From Buddleja alternifolia (Eukaryota; Streptophyta; Magnoliopsida; Lamiales; Scrophulariaceae), in the NCBI GenBank assembly GCA_019426215.1, contig CM033393.1, positions 1,741,001 through 1,805,000 of the forward strand: a stretch of 64,000 bases of DNA, written 5' to 3'. Position 1 is the stretch's first letter. Each line of letters starts with the position of its first letter. A program made the translations under genes and the position numbers. The notes under the pieces are model-generated. The model worked only from the letters and a program-made list of their open reading frames with translations. It ran no database searches and was not told the origin of the DNA. This document shows positions 44,088-57,155 of this stretch, one piece after another.

Positions 44088-45867
44088 TGTTAGGATTATG
44101 TCCTCAGATGCCATAGAGGATAGAATGTATAGGGCATATATCTTGTATTGAACTTAAACTCTTCTTAAATAAAAGGCATTATTGAGTTTTCACTTAATTC
44201 TTATCTGCATCTATAAGTTGTGTAAAACGTTTTGTCCATATTTTCAGTGTGATCCCTCTACTTCCTATGGGATAGGAAGATTGGCACTAGAAAGATCGAT
44301 CTTGATTACTAAAATAAGTTCGCAAGTAATATGAAGTCTTTAATGGACAAATAAAGACTTCGAATACTTGTACAATCTTAGCTCCGACATGGGAGTGCCC
44401 GTCTGGTATCATGGGATGATAGGAGATTATGATTGTAGACACGTCAGTGGAACTGATATGTTCGAACACGACTCGCATCGGTTCTGTCACATGAGTTTTC
44501 ACTCTGTGACTGTCAATGACGGAACTGATTATGCATAATAGGTATATGTGAACCTTTGACCTGAAGTATCAGGCTGAAAATGCACTTGTGACGTCAAGTC
44601 TTTCACTAGAGTAGTTAGACCCAATTCACCCTTTGGTGGGGTCAACCTCGAAATGCGGACTTGATGGGCAAGTGGTAATCTTAGCAGATATCTAATATGG
44701 GATTTGTTCTCTCATAAGTGAATGAGTATGTACCTTATGTAATTATAGATAAATAGAGATCAAAGTCTTTGGCCAAAGCAAACGAGACGATTGTGCTTGG
44801 CACTAAATCGATCTCAATGATCTCGTATTTATTATGATTTACACATATGGTCAAGTCCAGTGAGTTTGACATAACCATGACTCTCACTTGACCGGGGAAC
44901 GTGAACAAAGGGTTTATACATATACGGTATTTACGATTGGAAGGTTTCAGAATGATCCTATCATTCGTTTTCGTTTGGGTTATGAAGTGGACCACGTGAC
45001 TGGCTAGGTGTTACCCACTTCCTTTGGTTTCTTCTCAATGCCAAACGAAACGAACCTAAAGAGTCGCGCTAAAGGATTGACAAAGAAAAATGAAGAAAAA
45101 AGAATTTCTATTATTTCTTCTGGGAGTTTTAATTTATTGGATAAATTAAATAATTAATTATTCATTATATAAAATAATTAATTATAATGATAAGATTAAT
45201 TATTAATTAATTTCCTTGTGAAATATATTAATGAATTAATTTATCTAATTAATTTGGTTATTTAATTAATTATTTTATTTATTGGATACAATAAATTATT
45301 AATTGAAATAAGAAATTAATTAAACAAAATAAATCTCGGGGCTAAATAAGGAGTCCAATTGGACGCCTACTAGGCCTCAATGTGGCGTCTTTGAGAGGCC
45401 ACATATTAGGGCTCTTTTGTTTTGACTTGTTGAATAAGTCATGAGGTATATAAGGACTCTTTGACTTAAAACAAATAAGAAGAGAATACACAACTCTCAT
45501 AACTCTCAAAAGAAAAAAAATATTCCTCCCCTCCTCTATACCTAGCCGTAGACCATAGAGAAAGAAGAAAGGGGATTTTTCGTTTGTTGATCCGTGTGTG
45601 ACTATTTAGAGATGACGTATTTTTGTTGTTCGGATCAAGTTCAAGTTTGAAGAATCAAACCAAAGGATTGAAGATTTGGAAGCTTCAATATTTTGAGTTT
45701 GGAGAAGAAGAATTTTTTCTTCATCATCATATTCATATTAACAAGTAAGTTTTATTCGTTATACGCTTTTAGATTCAATTATGCAAATTAGAGTACCAAT
45801 TGGGTTTTTGTTTTATTTTTTGAAATCCCTTCCGCTGTGTTTATGCTTTTTCGAACGAAACCCAACA
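44088..45867 (+). repeat. 5' LTR of copia D
   Basis: 1780 bp, TGTTAGGATTATGTCCTCAG to CGAAACCCAACA. A TATA box (GTATATAAGG) is near 45445, and TTAATTAA-rich arrays lie at 45150-45330. Confidence 0.92.
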
Positions 45868-45868
45868 G

Positions 45869-45881
45869 TGGTATCAGAGTC
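45869..45881 (+). other. Primer binding site of copia D
   Basis: TGGTATCAGAGTC, one base after the LTR, complementary to initiator-Met tRNA. Confidence 0.9.
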
Positions 45882-48030
45882 AATTGCTGATTTGCATATT
45901 TGATCTTGTTTACGTGATTTAAGAATTGCATGTTATGTGTTTGTGAAGCATGTTTGTATGTTTTTCTTAAATCTGCGTTTTATGGTTTTTTTGTCTAGGT
46001 TTTTGATTTTTAGTTATTATAAATCTGGGGATATTTGATGATATTGAAAATCAAAATATACCGAGTAAAAACGGGGCTCGAAAGCCCCGAGAAAAACGCG
46101 CGCAGCAGCGCACGCGCACTGTTCAAGCTGTGCGCCCTGTTCGCGCAATGTTTGGCCATTCAGCACGGCCCGTCGGATCGTGACCGTGGTCCGACGGGTC
46201 GTGGGTTTGGATACCCAATTCGTTGATCCGGGTCATGGATTCGGGTCGTAAAATGGGCTATGTTTGGGTCGAAATTGATTTTTGAATTTTGGGTGATTTT
46301 AATTAATTGGGTGGATCAAAAAGATGATGACCCGAATAATTTAAATCAAGCCCAATTGAAAGTTATCCAATTTTGATTTGTTAATTAGTTTGGACGTAAT
46401 CTAATTAAATCTAAATGGACCAATTAGATTGGTGATTTGGATTTAAATTAAATTTAGCCCAATAAGAAATTAATAAACGTGAATATTGTTCTAATTAAAT
46501 ATTTTGAGCCCAATTAAATTGAATTCAAGTGGACCAAAAGGATGGTGACTTGGGTTTGAAGAAATCGAGCCTAATGAGATTAATTGAAATATAATATTTA
46601 ATTAGAACTAGTTAATTATTTTTCTTGGAGATTAATAATTGATTTATGGATTAAATATTATTATTTTTTCCTCGACTTGGAAATTACTTCATTTTGAATA
46701 AGGAATATAAATTATTTTTCTTAGAGATTAATAATTAATTCTTTGATCAAATAAAAGTATTTCCAAAATTTGATGGCTTTAAATCATAATAAAATGAAAT
46801 ATAGAATTCCATATTTTATGTGTTCATATTATTTTAATTAAAGGTAGACGCACTTAATTCTTAATTTCGTACATCTACGTCATCTAGTTAGACTAGAATG
46901 ATTTTAATTGAAATAGTGAATATGTGAAATCATAAGGAATTTTATAAAGGACTTTTTAGTTGGACTAAAATTTTAATAATCAACATAAGTGATTTAATAT
47001 TGCGAGCATGTATTAATTGATGCGAGCATGTCTTATGTGATTAAAACACTAATCATGGACTTAGGATTACATGTTTTACCTTTAATTTTATGGGTTATCA
47101 AATTTGAAGCTATTTATTATATTTTTAGAAATAATGCATGAGTTGTTTTAGGAATCGAGATAAAATAGTTCAAAATTGATAAAGTCAAAAGGCCCATGAA
47201 TGTTTAATAGGTTTAATCTATGCCTTTTGTGATGACCCATTGGTTCGGGCCCTCTAGTAAAAGTCCATGATCAAGTGATGAATTTATTTATTCATTTATT
47301 TAAATTCTATGTTTATTTATATTGAAAAGCATGATTATTAGTAGTATTTTTCTGTATGATCAATATAGAATAAAGCGCTATATAAATTGAATAATGTGAA
47401 AAGTGAGACCAAAATCTTTTGACGAATTAAATTCTCCCAAATAAATTATACCGAGTTAGAAAAGGATGTTTGACATCCTCACCCTTCACTAAGCTTTCTA
47501 AAATTAGAATTACTATAAATGTGTAATGCTTCCCAGTTATGGGGGTTATACATTTAGAAATAATTTGAAATTTTATAAAGTGCATGCAAATGCCTTAATC
47601 GAAATATATTTCACCCCAGAAACCTGTTCGGTTGCAAGGTGAAATTCAAATGCTAGATTATAGGAGTTAGTGGGATAAACTCGGGTAGTTCACGAACCTA
47701 GAAATCGAATGGGTTGCGGTTTGGTGAACTATGGGGAAACGTATTGAAACATTTATTGGATAAATTGATATTAGATGTCACTTAAAATAATTAATGGGCC
47801 AGAAACTAGTTAGGTTGCAACCTGTTTAATTAATTGAGGACCTCAATACCTGCTGTGGAATCGATGCCAATGACAATTCCCGATTTTCACATGGGAGTGT
47901 GGGAATCGAAAAATGTAGTGGGAGCCAAGATAAATTTTAAGTCCTTAATTTTTCTTGGTTAAGTCAAAACAAGTAATCTAATAAATCTGGTTGATTTCTG
48001 CAATTATTTTCTCGTTTATCTCTCTCAAAT
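45882..48030 (+). other. Long noncoding leader of copia D
   Basis: About 2.15 kb between primer site and Gag start, AT-rich, with a short GC-rich patch at 46070-46210. It contains several GGACCAA-AGGATGGTGA-like and TTAATTG phrases but no coding frame. It is unusually long for a copia leader. Confidence 0.7.
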
Positions 48031-49407
48031 ATGACAAACCCACTTATGAAATTACTCGAAAGAAATGTTCTGACTGGTCCCAACTATATACAATGGCTCG
48101 CGATCTTAAGGAATGTCCTGAGTGAAGAGTCGATTGAATATGTGTTGGAAACAAATCGTCCTGTAATTCCTGAGAGGAATGAGGATGAAGAGGTTCAACT
48201 GGCTCACTTTAATTGGACTTGTGACAATTATAAAGCTAGATGATACATTCTTTGCTCAATGTGTAGTGAGCTGCAAAGTTCACATGACACAATGAGCAAT
48301 GCAAGGGACATAATTCTTCACCTGGAAGAAATGTTTGGAGAGCACGGTAGGACCGTAAGATATTTTATATCAAAAGAACTCTTCAGAGCGAGGATGAGAG
48401 AGGAAGAGAATGTAGGAGACTATGTTCTTACGATGATGACCCTAATGGAAAGACTTCGGTCAATGCATTTCTATATGGATATTCATCTTCAAGTTGATCT
48501 CATCTTACAATCGCTCCCTGACTCCTTCTACTACTTCGTCATGAACTTTGATATCAATGATATCGATTGTTCATTAGTTGGGCTGACTAAGAAGCTTGAA
48601 ATCGAACAAGCTCGTATTAGGACGAACAAGAAGAGAGATTCTTCTATCTATTTAATGAATGATACATTTAATGATCAACGTGATGGAAAGAGGAAAAGGC
48701 AAAACAAAGTATATATAAGAACTTCAAAGAAGAGAAACTGTCTCAAATTAGGCAAAGGCGCACAAGGTATGGAACTATTATTTTTTGAAACTTATTGTTC
48801 TATGATCGTAATTTCTACTTCGTGGATTCTGGACTCAGGGGCTAGTGCCCATGTTTGTTGTTTGGATCAGGATCTACAGAGAAGTAGAAAGTTGGGCCGA
48901 GAAGAAGTGATGATCAAAGTAGGCAGCGGGGAAAGCGTCGCAGCTACTAGGATCGGATCTACTTCTCTTTATTTGAATTCTGGACATTTACTGTTTTTAG
49001 ATAATGTTTTGGTTTTGCCCAAGGGGCTTAAGAACATTGTATCTATTCCTATCTTAGTTAAGATTGGATATACATTCCGTTTTTCTAAATTAAATTGCGA
49101 CATTTATTATGGAAATAAATTAGTTGGCAATGCATGTTTAGTTAATGGTTTGTATTATTTAAATGTCGGTAATTCATCTGATGTTAATGTTGTAACACGT
49201 AAACGTGGTAGGAAAGAAACTAACTTAAGACTCAAGTGGCATCTTAGACTAGGCCATGTCGAAGAGCACAAAATCCACAAAATGGAAAAAGATGGGCTTT
49301 TAAGCTCACTAGGGTCGGACCCTATTCCTACATGTGAATCATGTCTCTTAGGCAAGATAGCTAGATCCCCCTTCACAAGGACTTTTGAAAGGGCTACGCA
49401 GTCGTAG
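48031..49407 (+). pseudogene. Gag and protease of copia D, degenerate
   Basis: Gag starts MTNPLMKLLERNVLTGPNYI and has a TGA at 48241-48243 in an otherwise continuous frame. Then come the UBN2-like core (LEEMFGEHGRT, VGDYVLTMMTLMERL) and the protease WILDSGASAHVC (about 48823). The GAG-pre-integrase part (LKWHLRLGHVEEHKI, CESCLLGKI) ends at a stop at 49405-49407 next to a frame change. The zinc knuckle expected between Gag and protease is missing; that interval is a short basic stretch (about 48680-48770). Confidence 0.85.
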
Positions 49408-51809
49408 GATTAGTGCATACCGACTTCTGCGGACCATTTGGAGAAATGGCTCATGGAGGTTTCTACTACTTCATCACTTTCACTGACGACCATTTAAGAT
49501 TTGGTCTAGTGTATCTGATGAAGCAAAATTCTGAATCCTTTGAAAGATTCAAAGAGTTCAAGGCCTTAGTAGAAAATCAAACTGGGCAAAATATAAAAAT
49601 TCTATGATCGGATCGTGGAGGAGAATATATGAGTGCCGAGTTTGATGAATTCCTAAGACAACAAGGAATAATGTTACAACTAACACCACCACCGACTCTT
49701 CAACCGAACGGAGTAGCCGAGCGAAGGAATCGAACACTGTTGGACATGGTTCGTTCCATGCTTAGTTACACTGATTTACCCATTTCATTGTGGGGATACG
49801 CGCTCCTTACCGCTGCTCAGGTTTTGAACAGATGTTCCTCCAAATCCGTTCCTAAAACTCCGCATGAGATGTGGAATAATAAGAAACTGAGTCTTAATCA
49901 TATTAAGATTTGGGGATGCCCCACTTATGTCAAGAAGACTAAAGTGGAGAAATTGGAGGCAAGATCCCTAATGGGACGTTTCATTGGTTATCCTGAAGAT
50001 TCCATGAGATTCTTCTTTTACCTGCATGATGATAAAAAAATCATCGTGGCCCTACAAGCTCACTTCCTTGAGGATGAGTTCATCTTGGAAGGGGGCAAAG
50101 GTAGGAAAATTGTTCTAGAAGAACAAAATGAAACTCCCTCAAATACATTTGTTCAAGAACCGAGGCCTGAACCCATAGTAGCACAACCACCATGTAGATC
50201 TGGTAGAATACCGCATGAACCTGAGAGGTATGGGTATCTACTGCAGGGGGAGCGAGAGCTTCACACTGTAGTACAAGAAGGTCATGAAGATGATCCTTGT
50301 ACCTATGATCAAGCGATGGTGGATGTCGACGCTTCAAGATGGCGAGAAGCCATGGAAACAGAAATGGACTCTATGCAATCAAACCATGTCTGGACTTTGG
50401 TAGATCGTCCTAAAGGTATAAAACCTATAGGATGTAAGTGGATCTACAAAAGAAAGATAGGAAGCGATGGCAAGGTTGACACCTTTAAAGTCAGGCTCGT
50501 AGCGAAAGGGTACAGTCAAAGATAAGGAATTGACTATCAAGAAACCTTTTCGCCCGTGGCTATGATAAAGTCCATACGAATTATGTTATCCATAGCTGCA
50601 TACTTAGATTATGAGATATGGCAAATGGATGTCAAAACGGCCTTTCTAAATGGATTCCTCGAGAAGGATATCTATATGGAACAGCCAAAGGGTTTTGTGT
50701 CCGAGTCCGATATCCATAAAGTATGTAAACTTGAGAGGTCCATTTACGGTCTCAAGCAAGCATCTAGAAGCTGGAATCTCCATTTTGATGAAGAAGTTAA
50801 GGGATATGGCTTCATCAAGAACGAAGATGAACCATGTGTCTAAAAGAAGACTAGTGGGAGCAAACTCTCGTTCTTAGTACTATATGTGGATGACATTCTA
50901 CTTATAGGAAATGACGTAGGAATGCTCACCACTGTCAAGAAATGGCTTTCGAGTAAGTTTTCCATGAAAGACTTGGGAGAAGCCACATACATTATAGGAA
51001 TTCGTATCTACAAGGATAGAACGAATAGAATGATAGGCCTCTCTCAAGCCCTTTACTTAGAAAAGGTACGCTTATCCAAGTCTATGTGTCCTCAAAGTGA
51101 GGAAAGTGGACAAGAGATGAGTAATGTACCCTATGCTTCTGCAGTTGGTAGCCTGATGTATGCAATATTGTGTACTAGACCCGACATTGCCTATGCTGTG
51201 AGCGTGGCGAGTCGATTTCAGGCAAACCCGGGAAAGGAACATTGGATAGCTGTGAAGAATATCCTAAAGTATCTGAAAATAACTAATGATATGATTCTCA
51301 TCTATGGAGGTGGAGACCTGAAGATGGAAGGTTATTCTGATTCAGACTTTCAGTCTGATGTTGATGATAGAAAATCCACTTCAGGGTTTGTTTTTACTTT
51401 CAATGGTGGAGCGGTGTCTTGGAAGAGCTCCAAGCAAAGCACAACCGCTGATTCCACCACTGAAGCAGAGTATGTAGCAGCCTCAAAGGCAGAGAAAGAA
51501 TCTGTTTGGATGAGGAAGTTTCTTGGAGAACTTGGAACGGTCCCTAGTGCTCAGCTCCCGTTGCCACTTTATTGTGATAACAATGGAGCGATAGCGCAAG
51601 CCAAGGAACCGAGGTCTCATAACAAGTCCAAACATATTGAGAGAAGATTTCACATCATCAGGGAGATCGTTGGCAGAGGAGAGATAGCAGTGCAGAAAAT
51701 AGCCTCAGCTGACAATATAGCTGACCCGTTCACCAAACCACTACCTCAGGCTGTTTTGGACCGACACCTGGAAATGATGGGTATTAGATACCACAATGAG
51801 TGGCATTGA
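49400..51809 (+). pseudogene. Integrase, RT and RNase H of copia D, degenerate
   Basis: One frame with internal stops. Integrase has HTDFCGPF, then a TGA at about 49605 just before DRGGEYMS, then NGVAERRNRTL. RT ([33 protein letters not shown] at about 50882) carries stops at about 50523 and 50841. RNase H has GYSDSDFQSDVDDRKSTSGF, STTEAEYVAASKA, YCDNNGAI and HIERRFHIIREIV, ending in TGA at 51807-51809. Between LYLEKV and SKSMCP about 30 residues usual in the family are absent (near 51065). The catalytic residues remain, but the protein is not expressible. Confidence 0.88.
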
Positions 51810-51824
51810 GTACAAGTGGGAGAT

Positions 51825-53585
51825 TGTTAGGATTATGTCCTCAGATGCCATAGAGGATAGAATGTATAGGGCATATATCTTGTATTGAACTTAAACTCTT
51901 CTTAAATAAAAGGCATTATTGAGTTTTCACTTAATTCTTATCTGCATCTATAAGTTGTGTAAAACATTTTGTCCATGTTTTCAGTGCGATCCCTCTACTT
52001 CCTATGGGATAGGAAGATTGGCACTAGAGAGATCAATCTTGATTACTAAAATAAGTTCGCAAGTAATATGAAATCTTTAATGGACAAATAAAGACTTCGA
52101 ATACTTGTACAATCTTAGCTCCGACATGAGAGTGCCTGTCTGGTATCATGGGATGATAGGAGATTAAGATTGTAGACACGTCAGTGGAACTGATATGTTC
52201 GAACACGACTAGCATCGGTTCTGTCACATGGGCTTTCACTCTGTAACTGTCAATGACAGAACTGATTATGCGTAATAGGTATATGTGAACCTTTGACCTG
52301 AAGTATCAGGCTGAAGATGCACTTGTGACGTCAAGTCTTTCACTAGAGTAGTTAGACCCAATTCACCCTTTGGTGGGGTCAACCTCGAAATGTGGACTTG
52401 ATGGGCAAGTGGTAATCTTAGCAGATATCTAATATGGGATTTGTTCTCTCATAAGTGAATGAGTATGTACCCTATGTAATTATAGATAAATAGAGATCAA
52501 AGTCTTTGGCCAAAGCAAACGAGACGATTGTGCTTGGCACTAAATCGATCTCAATGATCTCGTATTTATTATGATTTATACATATGGTCAAGTCCAATGA
52601 GTATGACATAATCATGACTCTTACTTGACCGGGGAAGGTGAACAAAGGGTTTATACATATACGGTATTTACGATTGGAAGGTTTCGAAATGATCCTATCA
52701 TTCATTTTCGTTTGGGTTTCGAAGTGGGCCACGTGACTGGCTAGGTGTTACCCACTTCCTTTGGTTTTCTCTCATTGCCAAACGAAACGAACCTAAAGAG
52801 TCGCGCTAAAGGATTGACAAAGAAAAAGGAATTTCTATTATTTCTTCAAGGAGTTTTAATTTATTGGATAAATTAAATAATTAATTATTCATTAGATGAA
52901 ATAATTAATTATAATGATAAGATTAATTATTAATTAATTTCCTTGTGAAATATATTAATGAATTAATTTATCTAATTAATTTGGTCAATTTATTTATTTA
53001 TTGGATACAATAAATTATTAATTGAAATAAAAAATTAATTAAACAAAACAAATCCCGGGCTAAATAAGGAGTCCAATTGGATGCCTACTAGGCCTCAATG
53101 TGGCGTCTTTGAGAGGCCATTTATTAGGGCTCTTTTGTTTTGACTTGTTCAATAAGTCATGAGGTATATAAGGACTCTTTGACTTAGAACAAGTAAGAAG
53201 AGAATACACAACTCTCATAACTCTCAAAAGAAAAAAAAATATTCCTCCCCTCCTCTATACCTAGCCGTCGACCATAGAGAAAGAAGAAAAGGGATTTTTC
53301 GTTTGTTGATCCGTGCGTGACGATTTAGAGACGACGTATTTTCGTTGTTCGGATCAAGTTCAAGTTTGAAGAATCAAACCAAAGGATTGAAGATTTGGAA
53401 GCTTCAATATTTCGAGTTTGGAGAAGAAGAAGTTTTTCTCCATCATCATATTCATATTAATGAGTAAGTTTTATTTGTTATATGTTTTAGATTCAATTAT
53501 GCGAATTAGAGTACCAATTGATTTTTCGTTTTATTTTTTGAAATCCCTTCCGCTGCGTTTATGCTTTTTCGAACGAAACCTAACA
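51825..53585 (+). repeat. 3' LTR of copia D
   Basis: 1761 bp, preceded by the purine tract AAGTGGGAGAT (51814-51824) and followed by the target duplication. It differs from the 5' LTR by scattered substitutions and several small indels (for example near 52826 and 52985). Confidence 0.92.
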
Positions 53586-53590
53586 ATTTG

Positions 53591-54407
53591 AGGTCAAAAT
53601 GGATGACCCCGTGAGAATCCCCCGAGCTGTAAAAAGCTCGTTTGAGGATGGGTCACCCCATAATCCCTCCAGCAATATCGAGAAAGGTTGAGGACCTATG
53701 GTAGGTCCCCCCACTCCCATTAAGATTCTGGAACGAGATTATACATAAAACTAGCATCAAAGAAGCAAATAAGCCTTCACCAATAAAGAACGACAAGTAC
53801 CACCCTCATTCCATTACACCCGTTAAGGCAACAGATGAGCTATCACCTCGCAATTAAAACTAGGTTGAGAACTTACCCCCCGCCATCATAACAAATGTCG
53901 GGGTGCAATTCTTGAAGATATAACATCACTGGCTAGTCAAGCCTATAGCTCTCATCATAAACCCTCACTAGGGTCTCTTACTCCTGAATTTGATATTTAC
54001 ATTAAGGAGTAGGGGGCATGGGGGATATAGAAGGCTAACATCTAGTTTTTGAAGTTTCTTATAAGAGTAACGCTCATGAAATAGCGAGGTGTTAGGTCAA
54101 GGGTAGAACAAGTATTCTATCACATAGAAAAATACGCCCGCAAATATGCTAAGATAACAAAGAGGAAAGCAAAGATAGCTAATATCGAAAGATGAACGTG
54201 TCAAAAGGTAGAAATATCCCATATGCCTCAAAAGGCTACAAAGCAACATACACCCACACGGGCAAACAAGAACAAATCTGGCAGCAAATAACATAAAAAT
54301 AGTTCGGGAAAAAAAGAAAACTGTAGACAAACCACCAAATAGCCCCTACATTACAATACGAGTAAATACTCACCCGACCGGTGCTGGTGCAAATCTCCTG
54401 ATCAAGT
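53591..54407. other. Gypsy element C, resumed noncoding and antisense part
   Basis: Continues C after copia D. On the minus strand the last part, 54407-about 54375, reads open (LIRRFAPAPV) and is followed by GTGAGTATTTAC, a good splice donor. This matches the reading frame of the minus-strand exon at 63591-63870 across copia E. A purine-rich segment (GAGTAGGGGGCATGGGGGAT) lies at 54006-54025. Confidence 0.5.
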
Positions 54408-55008
54408 TGTTGGAAACCTTTTGGGCATGTGCAACGGAAACGAAAAACAGATCCGGATTCCCAGACCAAGATCAATTTGTGGCTTCCGTCGATTTTAATC
54501 ATGAAAAAGATGAATACGAAAAACCTACCTTTTTGCGTATTCAATCTTTAATCTTCCCGAATCTTCAATCTTCTCCAACGGTTTAATTGTACCGTCTCTA
54601 GATCATCACGTTGCGGAATTGACTCCGAGAAATCTCCGACTCCAATCTCCATAGGCGGCTAGGCGAGACTGAGTTGGAAGAAAAAAAAATTTCTCTCTTG
54701 TATTTCTGGTGGAGGAATTTCACGTAATGATTTCTCTTGTGTTCTCTGGCTTGTGTTGGAGGATTAAATAAATCCTCTAATGAAGCCCATCAGTACACCC
54801 CCATTATGGGCTATTGGACAATAATTAGGCTATGTTGACCCAGTCAACTTAGTCCAATTAATTTAATCAATTAACATTTAATCCAATTAAATATATATAT
54901 ATATTTTTTGGAAACATTAAGCGCCTTTCATTAAAAAATCAGCATTACATCTATACGGTCAGGCTTACCTGACTAACACAACCTCTCAAATTTACATGTT
55001 ACAATTGC

Positions 55009-55296
55009 TCATATACTATTGACTAACTCGCTAACACTTTTCTTTTCTATACAAAAAATTCTCTTATTTCTTTCTATCCAAATGTAATACGCTATTACTG
55101 CACACAATGCTCTTTTCTTGCAACTGAGTGTTGTTTTTCCAGCACTAATCTTCACACACCACTGTAAATAATTTGGCCAGTTTGTGTTACTGCACTGAAT
55201 ATTTAGCTTGCCCCAACATAACTGCATAACTTCTCTTGTATAAGCACAAGTGAAAAACAAGTGATCCCTACTTTCCTCTGCTTTCCCACACATCAC
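55009..55296 (-). pseudogene. LINE ORF2 C-terminal zf-RVT-like region
   Basis: 95-codon frame with MCGKAEESRDHLFFTCAY, the Cys/His pattern of the zinc-binding reverse-transcriptase domain found at the C-terminus of plant L1 ORF2, followed by ALCAVIAYYIWIERNKRIF. It lies in a different frame from the RT part. The interval 55297-55631 contains a 47 bp tandem duplication (55434-55480 and 55481-55527) and has lost its frame. Confidence 0.8.
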
Positions 55297-55631
55297 TCAT
55301 CTGCTATCTTCAATGTCTTTCCACACACTAAGCCTATCCCTTGTTTCTAATCTATTCAACACTATCAACCAAAGTATAAACCTGTGTCTAGAAATGGGTC
55401 CTTTACTCCATACTAGCTTCTGCCAACTCACTTCCTCCCCTGCCTCCATTGGTTATGAACCACATCAATTATTAAGAGAACCTCCCCTGCCTCCATTGGT
55501 TATGAACCACATCAATTACATCAAGAAACATGGACCTGACAGCTAGAAGTTTCTTCCACAACCATGAGTCTGAGCCTTTGACCTCCACTGCCCATATATT
55601 GGCTGATTTCAGATAATATGCATGGATCCAC

Positions 55632-57155
55632 CTAATCCATAATGAATCTGAATTTTGTAGCTATGCTCCAGATTTGCTTAAACAGTGCAGCTATATTCCA
55701 ATTACCCAGAGACATAATTCCAAGACCCCCTTCTTTCTTGGGTTGGCAAATGTCTGACCACTTTACAGAGGCAGTGTAAGTACCAGATGCTTTGCCACTC
55801 CATAAAAACGTCTGGCACACTTTCTCAATTTCCTGAACCACAGTGATAGGTAGCGGGAAAATCTGGCTCCAATACATCTGGACGCCAAAAACTACTGCTT
55901 TGATAAGCAAAACTCGACCTAATAAAATGAGAAACCTGGAAGTCCAAGAGGTGATTCTCTTGATTACCTTCTCAATCAGAGGTTGGCAATTTTTAGCTGT
56001 GAGTCTAGAAGACACTAAGGGTACCCCTAAGTATCTTATGGGCATTTCACCCTCAACATACCCAGTTTACCTCAACATCTCCTTTTTTCCCTCCTCAATC
56101 ACTCCTCCACAAATTAATTGACTTTTATTCAGATTCGCTTGTAACCCAGACACCGTTGAAAACTGCTCAAATTTTTCTTTGACTCTTCCTATAGACTGTA
56201 AATCCCCTTTGCAAAACATCATCAAATCATCCGCAAAACACATATTAATTAGTCCAACCTTTCTACATTTTGGATGAAACCTGAACCTTGGGTCCTTATG
56301 TATCAGTTTGAAACTTCTAGTTAAGTAGTCCATTATCAACACAAATAGGTATGGTGACATCGGGTCACCCTGCCTCAAACCCCTTTTACCCCCAAAATAC
56401 CCAAATACAGACCCATGCAACATGATTGAATATTTAGTTGAGGAAACACATGTCATGATCAACTTAACAAATTCACCAGGGAAACCATAAGCATGAAGAA
56501 TTTTTTCCAGAAATGGACAACTTACAGTGTCATAGGCCTTCTTAATATCCACTTTGAGAACAGCCCGAGGTGAGATGCCCTTCCTCCTATATCCCCTCAC
56601 TAGTTCATGGAAAAGAACAACATTATCCACTATAGTCCGGCCTTGGATAAAAGCTCCTTGGGCTTGATTGACTATCAGTGGTAGGACCATTTTTAACCTG
56701 TTGCATATAAGTTTTGATATTACTTTGTAGAGCACTGTACAACAGACAATGGGCCTGAAATCACTCACTGTGACAGGAGCCTGACATTTTGGAATAAGGT
56801 GCAATAAAGTATGATTCAATACTGTCAAGAGTTTCCCCTTACTGTAACAGTCCAAAACTGCCTCTGTGACTTCCTTTCCAACCACATCCCATCCACTTTT
56901 GAAAAAACAAGAGGTGTACCCATCAGGGCCAGGACTCTTGTCCTCGGGTATTGAGAATATTGCCTATTTAATTTCCTCCGCAGTGACTGGCTTGTTAATA
57001 CACTCCACATCTGTAGAAGAAAGGATATAGCCATGTGTTATTACCTCAGGCTGAACCTCTGCATTTGCATTGCTAGGAGTACCCATAAGGTCTTGAAAAA
57101 ATTGCATGATTTCAGTTTTAATATCCTCAGGTTGAGTTAACAGCTCTCCCTTCAT
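55632..57155 (-). pseudogene. LINE ORF2 reverse transcriptase
   Basis: One frame with two in-frame stops, near 56963 and 56065. The RT blocks follow in order: IPEDKSPGPDGYTS, LIPKCQAPVTVSDFRPI, GAFIQGRTIVDNV, LKVDIKKAYDTVS, GLRQGDPMSPYLF and the catalytic FADDLMMF (about 56225-56237). After these come the thumb region and RYLGVPL, GRVLLIKAV and FLWSG. The catalytic aspartates are intact, but the stops prevent a full protein. Confidence 0.9.

Larger units (their letters stand above)
44088..53585 (+). mobile_element. Copia element D, full length but degenerate
   Basis: 9498 bp with LTRs 44088-45867 and 51825-53585, a tRNA-iMet primer site, a purine tract and a perfect target duplication ATTTG (44083-44087, 53586-53590). 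Its Gag-Pol is broken by several stop codons and at least one frameshift. It inserted into the noncoding part of gypsy element C. Its LTRs are related to those of copia A and E. Confidence 0.93.

Noticed and set aside
44287..44502. Minus-strand frames of 70-86 codons in both copia D LTRs (also 44735-44995, 52033-52239, 52472-52732)
   Set aside because: Present in both LTRs at the same place, with no domain. Antisense frames in LTR sequence.
54236..54544. 102-codon minus-strand frame at the copia E LTR edge
   Set aside because: Crosses the LTR boundary at 54408 and mixes two elements in a frame different from the antisense exon.
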